From Candidatus Tectimicrobiota bacterium (GTDB lineage Bacteria > UBA8248 > JACPRG01), in the NCBI GenBank assembly GCA_016190025.1, contig JACPRG010000129.1, positions 1-8,955 on the forward strand: DNA of 8,955 bases, written 5' to 3'. Below, piece after piece: positions 1 to 4,715 of the stretch; the stretch's first letter is position 1, and every line of letters begins with the position of its first letter. Below the pieces are notes generated by a model. That model was not told the origin of the DNA and ran no database searches. It worked only from the letters and a program-made list of their open reading frames with translations. The position numbers and the translations under genes were made by a program.

Positions 1-191
1 ATGCCTTCCTTCCATGCGATCGCACCGCTCTCATCCACATGCACATCCTCGAAGACTTTCCGATCGGCCCAGACCTTGAATACGCCTCGACCCGCCAAAT
101 GGCTCAAATCGACCTCGCCTTCCACGCCGTCAGCGTACCTGAGCCAAATCCGATAACCACTCAGTGGCCTTACTTCGATTGCCTTTTTCAT
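1..191 (-). CDS. DUF2442 family protein, 3' end cut by window edge
   Basis: The reading frame starts at ATG 191-189 and remains open to the left edge, giving 63 codons; the last 15-25 residues of a normal DUF2442 protein (about 80-100 aa) would lie outside. Typical family features are visible: an N-terminal lysine-rich strand, the block YRIWLRYADGVEGEVDLSHL, and later FKVWAD, FEDVHVDE and IAWKEG. A GGAGA ribosome site lies about 8 nt upstream of the ATG, which supports this start. DUF2442 proteins are small soluble proteins of unknown biochemistry, often found beside DUF4160 genes in toxin-antitoxin-like pairs. No DUF4160 gene is visible upstream here; instead the gene follows a solitary antitoxin and a broken PIN toxin. 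Family assignment is by motif recognition; any function would be a guess. Confidence 0.75.
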   Translation of the reverse strand, partial: MKKAIEVRPLSGYRIWLRYADGVEGEVDLSHLAGRGVFKVWADRKVFEDVHVDESGAIAWKEG

Positions 192-234
192 CCGTTGAGT
201 CTCCGCTTGACAGCTCAATTTCAGCGCCCCCGCT

Positions 235-289
235 CCCGCGAGTGCCCGCCGCGCTGGCGAGGACATTGGTATCCAGGAAGACCCCTCAC
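235..289 (-). pseudogene. Remnant of a PIN-domain (VapC-like) toxin: first ~18 codons only, frameshifted
   Basis: Directly after the antitoxin at 286-501, the GTGA stop/start overlap seen in the intact pair at 1177-1180 is preserved. The text then reads VFLDTNVLASAAGTRG, which matches the toxin start FLDTNVLVSAYTARG, including the first catalytic aspartate of PIN nucleases. Relative to the intact copy there is one extra G (GTGAGGGGTC versus GTGAGGATC), so the GTG start and the FLDTN motif are in different frames. Similarity stops near 235 and the DUF2442 gene begins 44 nt later. The remaining three acidic residues of a PIN active site are absent, so no toxin can be made. The gene appears to have been truncated by a deletion or recombination that joined it to the DUF2442 region. 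Confidence 0.8.
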
Positions 290-501
290 GACACTTCGGC
301 GAACACGTCTTCGTCCGCCAGGTAACCTCGCGCCTCCGCAAAGGGCATGATCCTGCGCCGAAGCGTTTCGAACTGGCTGATCCGAAGCTGCCTGCGAAGG
401 GCCTTTCGCGCGACCTCGCTCCGGCTTCTTCCCGATCGGCGGCTCGCCTGGTTCAACAGGTCGTCCAGGTCTTTGTCGAGCTTGATGGTGAGGATGCACA
501 T
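286..501 (-). CDS. Ribbon-helix-helix antitoxin (VapB-like), now without an intact toxin
   Basis: 71-residue protein from ATG 501-499. The N-terminal strand CILTIKLDKDL and the helix-turn-helix block SGRSRSEVARKALRRQL form a ribbon-helix-helix DNA-binding domain (about residues 1-37). The rest, ending LADEDVFAEVS, matches the toxin-binding tail of the second antitoxin at 1177-1398; the two are roughly 55% identical by hand alignment. In such modules the antitoxin binds the PIN toxin and represses its own promoter. A longer frame from a TTG at 543 was rejected, because those extra codons lie on the -35/-10 promoter and exist only because that DNA is conserved between the copies. The partner toxin directly downstream is a fragment, so this is an orphan antitoxin that may still act as a repressor or neutralise a related toxin. 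Confidence 0.85.
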   Translation of the reverse strand: MCILTIKLDKDLDDLLNQASRRSGRSRSEVARKALRRQLRISQFETLRRRIMPFAEARGYLADEDVFAEVS

Positions 502-506
502 CTTTA

Positions 507-526
507 TGTCATGCAATGTTGGACAA
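507..526 (-). promoter_or_regulatory. Putative tandem operator of the orphan antitoxin
   Basis: Two adjacent 10-mers on the plus strand, TGTCATGCAA and TGTTGGACAA, correspond position for position to the better pair at 1398-1417 and overlap the -10 element at 515-520. Ribbon-helix-helix repressors commonly bind tandem sites one helical turn apart. The first repeat is more degenerate here. Autoregulation is inferred. Confidence 0.45.
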
Positions 527-543
527 TTCAGCCGCCGCGTCAA
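515..543 (-). promoter_or_regulatory. Sigma70-type promoter of the orphan antitoxin
   Basis: Minus-strand -35 TTGACG (543-538), a 17-bp spacer, and -10 AACATT (520-515). The same -35, spacer length and nearly the same spacer sequence occur at 1406-1434, so the element is conserved between the two copies. Transcription should start near 507-508, leaving only 6-7 nt before the ATG at 501. Confidence 0.6.
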
Positions 544-670
544 TGACGTTCTTCTTCAGCCCCACCGACCTGCGCAAGGCCGTCCACGGGGTCCGCAAGG
601 GGCGCGAAGGGAGACACCCTCCACGTCCTGAAGCTGAGGGCGCGGACGTTCGGGTGGGCAATGGACCGGG

Positions 671-724
671 CTAGCCGCCGGCTATGGCCCCTACGAAAAA
701 CGCACCGCCGTCCGGCTGCAGGGG
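671..724 (-). pseudogene. Remnant of a moaD-like 3' end
   Basis: Forty nucleotides downstream of the PIN toxin stop, and in the same frame, the text reads PLQPDGGAFFVGAIAGG followed by TAG. This aligns with [26 protein letters not shown] at the end of the intact moaD-like gene (1594-1890), split here only for comparison: the shared core is VGA(I/M)AGG-stop. No upstream part of a MoaD protein is present because the PIN toxin coding region begins immediately before it. The DNA around it, TAGCCGCCGGC(T/C)ATGGCCCC on the plus strand, is also shared. It is a short match and could be coincidental by itself; its position in the duplicated block is what makes it convincing. Confidence 0.6.
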
Positions 725-763
725 CGGGTGTCCCTCCCCGCCCGTCTTCCATCGCGGCGGAGC

Positions 764-1180
764 TCACGGCGGCCACGCAGGGCCGCCGCGCAACCGTTCC
801 CAACAACCACGCGGATCCACGATGGGCACCGGGGCCTGGTCTGCCACGTCGAGAAGATCTTGGTCGCCCGTCACCAAGAGGTCCGCGCCCGCCGCAATCG
901 CTGATGCCAAAACCCACTGGTCGTCAGGATCACGAACCGGAATGGCAGACGGGTGCGTGGGCCTCGGCACTACAGTTTGAGCCTGCAACTCCGCCTCCAC
1001 CGCGCTTACCCACTCCGCCGGGGCGTGGAACCGGTCGCGCAAGACCCGCCGCAACTCCTCAAGGTTGACCTCGCCCGTAACAAGCTCATGTCCGGCCAAG
1101 ATGAAACGAACGAGATCGGCGCTGATGCCGCGTGCCGTGTAGGCGCTGACCAGAACGTTGGTGTCCAGGAAGATCCTCAC
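764..1180 (-). CDS. PIN-domain toxin, COG1569/VapC-like ribonuclease
   Basis: 138 residues from GTG 1180-1178. PIN toxins are Mg-dependent RNases held inactive by their antitoxin. The active-site pattern is complete: D6 in FLDTNVLVSAY, E41/E42 in VNLEEL, D84 and D87 in RDPDDQWVLASAI, and D106/D108 in ADLLVTGDQDLL. Length and motif order fit the 'putative toxin-antitoxin system toxin component, PIN family' group. The GTG start overlaps the antitoxin stop by four bases (GTGA), which implies translational coupling and decides the start. The usual gene order, antitoxin first, is kept. Expression should depend on the promoter at 1406-1434. The closing residues after about 125 (CWERLRGGPAWPP) are poorly conserved in such families. 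The target RNA cannot be inferred. Confidence 0.9.
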   Translation of the reverse strand: MRIFLDTNVLVSAYTARGISADLVRFILAGHELVTGEVNLEELRRVLRDRFHAPAEWVSAVEAELQAQTVVPRPTHPSAIPVRDPDDQWVLASAIAAGADLLVTGDQDLLDVADQAPVPIVDPRGCWERLRGGPAWPP

Positions 1181-1398
1181 GACACGATGCGAAACACATC
1201 CTCGTCGGTTAGGACCCCCTGGGCCTCCGCCAGCGGTAGCAGGGCGCGGCGCGAGCGCTCGAAGCGCAGCAGCGCGATCTGGCGACGAAGCGCATCGCGC
1301 ACGACCTCGCTGCGGCTACGCCCGAGCTGGCGGCACAGCCGATCCAGTTCGCGCTGGAGCTTGGCATCCAGCCGGATGGTAACGGTGGCGGCCTTCAT
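1177..1398 (-). CDS. Ribbon-helix-helix antitoxin (VapB-like) of the intact toxin-antitoxin pair
   Basis: 73 residues from ATG 1398-1396. The strand KAATVTIRLDAKL and the helical block LGRSRSEVVRDALRRQI form the ribbon-helix-helix DNA-binding fold; the second half, ending LTDEDVFRIVS, is the presumed toxin-binding tail. It neutralises the PIN toxin encoded at 764-1180 and probably represses the shared promoter. The gene has no Shine-Dalgarno sequence: the -10 hexamer ends only 7 nt before the ATG, so the message should be leaderless or nearly so. An upstream in-frame GTG at 1440 would place the coding region across the whole promoter and is rejected. The stop overlaps the toxin start by GTGA. 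Confidence 0.88.
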   Translation of the reverse strand: MKAATVTIRLDAKLQRELDRLCRQLGRSRSEVVRDALRRQIALLRFERSRRALLPLAEAQGVLTDEDVFRIVS

Positions 1399-1417
1399 GT
1401 AAGACAATGTAGGACAA
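1398..1417 (-). promoter_or_regulatory. Putative tandem operator of the vapBC-like pair
   Basis: Plus-strand TGTAAGACAA directly followed by TGTAGGACAA: two 10-mers that differ at one position, abutting, so in phase with one helical turn. They cover the -10 element (1406-1411) and reach the first base of the antitoxin ATG. Binding by the ribbon-helix-helix antitoxin is inferred from position and from how that family usually binds. Confidence 0.6.
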
Positions 1418-1434
1418 TTCGGCCGCCGCGTCAA
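1406..1434 (-). promoter_or_regulatory. Sigma70-type promoter of the vapBC-like pair
   Basis: Minus-strand -35 TTGACG (1434-1429), an exact 17-bp spacer, and -10 TACATT (1411-1406). Five of six bases match the consensus at -35 and four of six at -10. The predicted start of transcription falls at or next to the A of the antitoxin ATG (1398). The element is conserved at 515-543. Confidence 0.7.
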
Positions 1435-1487
1435 GGACACCCTTTTTCGGCCCTGCCAACCTGCGGACGAGGGCCTCGTGAGGGTGC

Positions 1488-1564
1488 CACGGGCAGCTTG
1501 CCTGCCCGTGCTTGCGGCCGCAGACGTTCAGCGGGTGTAGCCGCGTCTATGAAGACGGGGCTAC
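1488..1564. repeat. Two strong hairpins in the moaD-vapB spacer
   Basis: Hairpin 1 (1488-1510): 9-bp perfect stem CACGGGCAG/CTGCCCGTG with a 5-nt loop. Hairpin 2 (1537-1564): GTAGCC and CGTCT pair with AGACG and GGCTAC around loop ATGA, with a single G-G mismatch. Neither is followed by a T-run on either strand, so they are not typical intrinsic terminators, although they could stop polymerase leaving moaD or protect its 3' end. They resemble dispersed REP-like palindromes. Hairpin 2 seems to be missing from the matching spacer at 544-670. Confidence 0.5.
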
Positions 1565-1593
1565 GATATGACGCGAATTTTTGCAACCAGGCA

Positions 1594-1890
1594 TTAGCCG
1601 CCGGCCATGGCCCCCACGACCCAAAAAGGCTCGTCCCCCGCCGCGACCGCCTCGGGCAGCGGGGCGTCCGGCGGCTCGTGGGACAGGTCCTGCCCGCAGG
1701 CGAAGAACCTCACGAACGCCCGGCGCTGTTGCGTGACGTGGTCGCGGATCGTCCCCCGCAGCATCGGATAGCGGGCCTCGAGCGCGTCGAGGACCGAGCG
1801 CTGCGTGACCGGACCCTCCACCTGGAGCGCCACCTCGCCGTCAACCCGCGCCAGCGTCCGCAGATGCGCCGGCAGCGCGACCCGTATCAT
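1594..1890 (-). CDS. MoaD/ThiS-family ubiquitin-like sulfur-carrier protein
   Basis: 98 residues from ATG 1890-1888. The N-terminal strand [11 protein letters not shown], the helix [12 protein letters not shown], later [20 protein letters not shown] and the final VVGAMAGG match the beta-grasp MoaD/ThiS fold. In that family the C-terminal Gly-Gly is adenylated by an E1-like enzyme and carries sulfur as a thiocarboxylate, or is joined to other molecules. The protein ends exactly at Gly-Gly, so no processing would be needed. The start overlaps the stop of the upstream propeller gene by ATGA, which favours translational coupling and rejects in-frame starts farther upstream. No molybdopterin or thiamine gene is nearby, so a role in those pathways is not supported here. 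The name moaD is withheld because the substrate is unknown. Confidence 0.85.
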   Translation of the reverse strand: MIRVALPAHLRTLARVDGEVALQVEGPVTQRSVLDALEARYPMLRGTIRDHVTQQRRAFVRFFACGQDLSHEPPDAPLPEAVAAGDEPFWVVGAMAGG

Positions 1891-3065
1891 GGCAGAGTCT
1901 GCGCTTCGACGGAGAGGACGGACGGAAGATCGCGGACGATGGGAGCCCATCGGTTGCCGGCGTCGGCCGATGCGTACACCTGCCCGCCCGTGGTCCCGAA
2001 GTACACGCCGCACGGATCGAGCGAGTCAACCGCCGTCGCGTCGCGCAGCACGTTCACGTAGCAGTCCCTTTGCGGCAGACCTTTCGTGAGCGGTTCCCAC
2101 TCGTTTCCGCCCGTCCGGCTGCGGTACACGCGCAGCTTGCCATCGGGCGGGAAATGCTCGGAGTCGCTCTTGATCGGGACGACGTAGAGGGTGTCCGGCT
2201 CGTGCGCGTGAACCTCGATCGGGAACCCGAAGTCGGTCGGCAGGTTGCCGCTGACCTCCCGCCACGACTCGCCGTCGTCGTCGCTGCGCATCACGTCCCA
2301 GTGCTTCTGCATGAACAGCACGCCCGGGCGCGAGGAGTGCATCGCGATCCGGTGGACGCAGTGGCCGACCTCCGCGGTGGGATTGGGGATGTACAGCGAG
2401 TGAAGGCCGCGGTTGATGGGCTTCCACGTTTTGCCGGCGTCGTCGGTCCGGAACGCGCCCGCGGCCGAGATCGCGATGAAGATGCGCCGGGGATCGCCCG
2501 GGTCCAGGACGACCGTGTGCAGGCACATCCCGCCGGCGCCTGGCGCCCAAGAAGGCCCCGAGGCGTGGCCGCGCAGTCCGGGGAGCTCCTGCCACGATTG
2601 GCCGCCGTCCGCCGAGCGGAACAGGGCGGCGTCTTCAACCCCGGCATAGACTGTATCCGGGTCCGTCAGCGACGGTTCGAGATGCCAGACCCGCTTGAAC
2701 TCCCAGGGGTGTTGCGTGCCGTCGTACCACTGGTGCGTGGTAAGGGGTTTGCCGGTTTCAAGGGAAGTATCGTAGACAAATTTGTTGCTCACGCCGGCAG
2801 GCGGGCCGTATGGATCGGGCATCTTCTCGCCGCCGGGCGGCTGCCACGTCTTGCCGCCGTCGTCGGAGCGCTGGATGATCTGTCCGAACCAGCTGCTGGA
2901 CTGCGACGCGTACAGCCGGTCCGGGTCAACGGGCGAGCCCTTGAGGTGGTAGATCTCCCAGCCCGCGAAATGGGGGCCGCTGACGTCCCACCGCTCGCGC
3001 TTGCCGTCCGAGGTCAGGACGAACGCGCCCTTGCGCGTCCCCACCAGTATCCGTATCGCGCTCAT
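1887..3065 (-). CDS. BNR/Asp-box beta-propeller protein (sialidase-like fold)
   Basis: 392 residues from ATG 3065-3063, with a purine-rich AGGGGGGGAG ribosome site about 6 nt upstream. Six Asp-box-type turns are visible: RSDDGGKTW (66-74), RSADGGQSW (150-158), RTDDAGKTW (206-214), RSDDDGESW (260-268), and two degenerate ones, RSRTGGNEW (315-323) and ASADAGNRW (365-373). They recur every 50-85 residues, as expected for a six-bladed propeller. There is no signal peptide: the start [20 protein letters not shown] is already the first blade, so the protein is probably cytoplasmic. Annotation pipelines often call this group 'exo-alpha-sialidase' or 'glycosyl hydrolase', but I see no sialidase arginine triad context and would not infer that activity. 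It is translationally coupled to the MoaD-like gene, a pairing I recall from other bacteria. Confidence 0.88.
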   Translation of the reverse strand: MSAIRILVGTRKGAFVLTSDGKRERWDVSGPHFAGWEIYHLKGSPVDPDRLYASQSSSWFGQIIQRSDDGGKTWQPPGGEKMPDPYGPPAGVSNKFVYDTSLETGKPLTTHQWYDGTQHPWEFKRVWHLEPSLTDPDTVYAGVEDAALFRSADGGQSWQELPGLRGHASGPSWAPGAGGMCLHTVVLDPGDPRRIFIAISAAGAFRTDDAGKTWKPINRGLHSLYIPNPTAEVGHCVHRIAMHSSRPGVLFMQKHWDVMRSDDDGESWREVSGNLPTDFGFPIEVHAHEPDTLYVVPIKSDSEHFPPDGKLRVYRSRTGGNEWEPLTKGLPQRDCYVNVLRDATAVDSLDPCGVYFGTTGGQVYASADAGNRWAPIVRDLPSVLSVEAQTLP

Positions 3066-3161
3066 ACCGTACTCCCCCCCTGAGCTTCGCGCCGGTCTTG
3101 GCGCGAGGGATCTTCCACCTCTCGGTGCCCCCCCTTTCGGTCTTCATTCCCCGTGGAACGT

Positions 3162-3190
3162 ATTGAATCCCCTTTCAGAACCCTTTTCAA
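3162..3190 (-). promoter_or_regulatory. Candidate promoter of the propeller-moaD operon
   Basis: Minus-strand -35 TTGAAA (3190-3185), a 17-bp spacer, and -10 TTCAAT (3167-3162). The predicted start near 3155 gives a leader of about 90 nt before the ATG at 3065. It lies between the upstream cold-shock terminator and the gene, where a promoter is required. Just upstream, at 3200-3222, is a small hairpin (GAGAC/GTCTC with CCGG/CCGG). Confidence 0.5.
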
Positions 3191-3264
3191 GCGATCGCTG
3201 AGACCCGGAGGCCGGGCGTCTCATCTTCCGCGGCAAGAAGGCGCGGCTTTGCGACTCGGGCGCC

Positions 3265-3297
3265 AAAAAAAAACGGCGGCCGCTTCCGGCCGCCGTT
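3265..3297 (-). terminator. Rho-independent terminator of the cold-shock gene
   Basis: An 11-bp perfect GC-rich stem (plus-strand AACGGCGGCCG 3272-3282 and CGGCCGCCGTT 3287-3297) closes a 4-nt loop and is followed, on the minus strand, by nine T residues (A-run 3265-3273). It lies 25 nt beyond the stop of the cold-shock gene. The T-run polarity makes it a terminator for minus-strand transcription only. Confidence 0.93.
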
Positions 3298-3322
3298 CCG
3301 GTTCCTTTGCGCGATGCGCTGG

Positions 3323-3529
3323 TTAGCGCTCCATCTTGCGGACGTTCGTGGCCTGGAGCCCCTTCGGCCCGCGGGTCACTTCGAACGTCACCTGCTCGCC
3401 CTCGGCGAGGGACTTGAAGCCCTCAGCCTGGATGGCCGTGTGGTGGACGAAAACGTCGTCCCCCTCCGCCTGCGAGATGAACCCGAAACCCTTCGCGTCA
3501 TTGAACCACTTCACCGTTCCTTGAACCAC
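3323..3529 (-). CDS. Cold-shock domain protein, CspA family
   Basis: 68 residues, the normal size for a single cold-shock domain. It is a small OB-fold RNA chaperone that binds single-stranded nucleic acid through RNP1 (KGFGFI, residues 13-18) and RNP2 (VFVHH, 26-30); the opening [11 protein letters not shown] is diagnostic. Two GTG codons compete as start, at 3535 and 3529. The AGGAG at 3538-3542 is only 2 nt from the first and 8 nt from the second, so 3529 is chosen, giving [11 protein letters not shown] longer product by two residues cannot be excluded. The gene is monocistronic, with its own terminator downstream. Csp paralogues are numerous, so no specific letter name is given. Confidence 0.95.
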   Translation of the reverse strand: MVQGTVKWFNDAKGFGFISQAEGDDVFVHHTAIQAEGFKSLAEGEQVTFEVTRGPKGLQATNVRKMER

Positions 3530-3602
3530 TTGCACTTCTCCTGCTGAAATTCACTCCATATCGGTCACTCACGCCTGTCGTGGGGGACTAAGATATGGCC
3601 TG

Positions 3603-3631
3603 TATTTACACGTCTGCCGCCCCCGGCGCAA
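3603..3631 (-). promoter_or_regulatory. Weak candidate promoter for the cold-shock gene
   Basis: Minus-strand TTGCGC (3631-3626), a 17-bp spacer, and TAAATA (3608-3603), in an AT-richer patch unlike its surroundings. It would give a leader of roughly 65 nt, shorter than the long leaders of some cold-inducible csp mRNAs. Both hexamers are imperfect. Confidence 0.35.
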
Positions 3632-3683
3632 GGAAAAAGTGAAAATATTTTTGGGATGATGGCTGGGCCGCGGTCGCACGCCC

Positions 3684-3829
3684 TTGCGGGGGGCGCTTTT
3701 TGAAAGGCGTCCCCCCGCAAAACTTTGGCTCGCCGAGCCGGGGGCTCGGCAGGGTTCACCTTCGCGCGAGTGAAAGTTTTCCGGGGGTCCAGGGGGGCGG
3801 TTTTCCAAAAAAGCCCCCCTGGAAAACCG
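3684..3829. repeat. Nested inverted-repeat element between csp and the CDF exporter gene
   Basis: Almost the whole 146 nt can pair with itself. (1) TTGCGGGGGG 3684-3693 pairs with CCCCCCGCAA 3711-3720. (2) AAAACTTT 3719-3726 pairs with AAAGTTTT 3773-3780 and encloses two small hairpins, GCCGAGCC/GGCTCGGC at 3732-3750 and TTCAC/GTGAA at 3755-3774. (3) CCAGGGGGGC 3789-3798 pairs with GCCCCCCTGG 3813-3822. (4) CGGTTTTCCA 3798-3807 pairs with TGGAAAACCG 3820-3829. Stems 3 and 4 exclude each other. It starts 10 nt downstream of the exporter stop and may act as its terminator. G- and C-runs with AAAACTTT/GGTTTTCC modules are reminiscent of dispersed intergenic palindromes in Desulfovibrio-like genomes. 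That resemblance is from memory only. Confidence 0.7.
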
Positions 3830-3839
3830 TCCCTCCCCC

Positions 3840-4715
3840 TCACAGCGGGTCCAGGTGGATGAAGGCCTCGCCCACGCGGGGCAGCTTTTCCACCGCCTGG
3901 TGGACGTCCACGGCGATGTCGTGGGCCTCCTTGGCGGCGAGGTCCGGCCGGATCTCCACGTGGATCTCCGCGTGGATGAGGTTGCCCACGTAGTGGGCCC
4001 GCAGGTCGTGGACGCCTTTCACCCCCGGGACGGCCAGGGCGGTCCGGCGGATCTCCTCCACCCACTTCTCCTCCGGCTCCTTCCCCATCAGGTAGCCGAT
4101 GTTCTTCATCCCGATGCGGAAGCCGGTCCGGATGATCCAAAGGCCGATGAGGAAGGCGGCCAGGGCGTCGAGCCTCACCCATCCCAGGGAGTTTCCCAAA
4201 ACGCCCGCCAGGGCCACGGCCGAAACCAGGACGTCGTTTTTGGAGTCGGTGGCGCTCGCCGCGAGGGCCGGGCTGTCCGCGCGGCGGCCTTCCCGGTGCA
4301 GGTAGAGGGCCATCCCCCCTTTCGTCAGCATGGTGATGGACAGCGCCAGGACGGCGACCCAGCCCCGCGCGATGGCCTCGCGGGTCCAGAGGTTCTGCGC
4401 CCCGAGCTTCATCATCTCAAAGCCCATGACCCCGGCCAGGATGGCGATGATCAGCGCCGCCACCGGCTCGGCCCGGCCGTGGCCGAAGGGGTGGTTGGCG
4501 TCGGCCGCCTTCGCCCCCACCCGGACGCAGATCAGGACCGCGAGGGAGCCGAAGATGTCCGTCAGCGAGTTCAGGGCGTCGGAAAGGACGGCCAGGCTTC
4601 CCGTGAGCCAGGCGGCCAGGGCCTTGAGCAGGAACAGGAGGCCGTTTCCGACCACGCCGAGGCGGGTGGCCTTCTCCGGCGTGCTCTCGTTGAAGATTCG
4701 GACTCGTGACTTCAT
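3840..4715 (-). CDS. Cation diffusion facilitator (CDF) family metal exporter
   Basis: 291 residues from ATG 4715-4713, with GGGGG about 5 nt upstream; earlier in-frame codons add a non-conserved arginine-rich stretch and were rejected. CDF transporters exchange cytoplasmic divalent metal for protons at the inner membrane. Visible parts: six likely membrane helices between about residues 17 and 205, the helix-2 motif SDALNSLTDIFG, the HPFGHGRAE loop (75-83), the helix-5 motif TDSKNDVLVS, and a C-terminal cytoplasmic domain with HDLRAHYVGNLIHAEIHVEI and FIHLDPL. The four metal ligands by alignment with FieF are N49, D53, D157 and D161. That is an Asn-Asp/Asp-Asp set, not the His-Asp/His-Asp of zinc exporters, and is closer to manganese-type CDFs such as streptococcal MntE. 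Metal specificity is therefore inferred as Mn or Fe, with modest confidence. Confidence 0.92.
   Translation of the reverse strand: MKSRVRIFNESTPEKATRLGVVGNGLLFLLKALAAWLTGSLAVLSDALNSLTDIFGSLAVLICVRVGAKAADANHPFGHGRAEPVAALIIAILAGVMGFEMMKLGAQNLWTREAIARGWVAVLALSITMLTKGGMALYLHREGRRADSPALAASATDSKNDVLVSAVALAGVLGNSLGWVRLDALAAFLIGLWIIRTGFRIGMKNIGYLMGKEPEEKWVEEIRRTALAVPGVKGVHDLRAHYVGNLIHAEIHVEIRPDLAAKEAHDIAVDVHQAVEKLPRVGEAFIHLDPL

Larger units (their letters stand above)
235..1650. repeat. Diverged tandem duplication: moaD 3' end - spacer - promoter - vapB - vapC
   Basis: Copy B spans about 1650 to 764 and copy A about 724 to 235, read on the minus strand. Both carry, in order, a moaD-like end (GAMAGG stop / GAIAGG stop), a spacer with a shared GC(A/G)GACGTTC block, a matched promoter, a ribbon-helix-helix gene and a PIN toxin start. 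Copy B is intact. Copy A retains only the end of moaD, its toxin is truncated, and its spacer is shorter. The order and junctions agree throughout, which favours one ancestral duplication over two independent insertions, although the divergence is large. Confidence 0.6.

Noticed and set aside
543..673. Plus-strand text FFFSPTDLRKAV, reminiscent of the IS66 TnpB motif
   Set aside because: Only a dozen residues match, the frame has no further IS66 features, no inverted repeats are seen, and the DNA is explained as the spacer of the duplicated block.
2070..3083. A 337-codon plus-strand open frame antisense to the propeller gene
   Set aside because: Arg/Val/Ala-rich translation without motifs, opposite a gene with six clear Asp boxes; a composition shadow.
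3191..3198. GCGATCGC, identical to the cyanobacterial HIP1 palindrome (also within TGCGATCGCA near 15-24)
   Set aside because: Two occurrences in nearly 9 kb are far below HIP1 density and can arise by chance in GC-rich DNA.
3798..3829. H-type pseudoknot formed by the two overlapping stems
   Set aside because: The connecting loops would have essentially zero length across a 10-bp stem, so the stems are better treated as alternatives.
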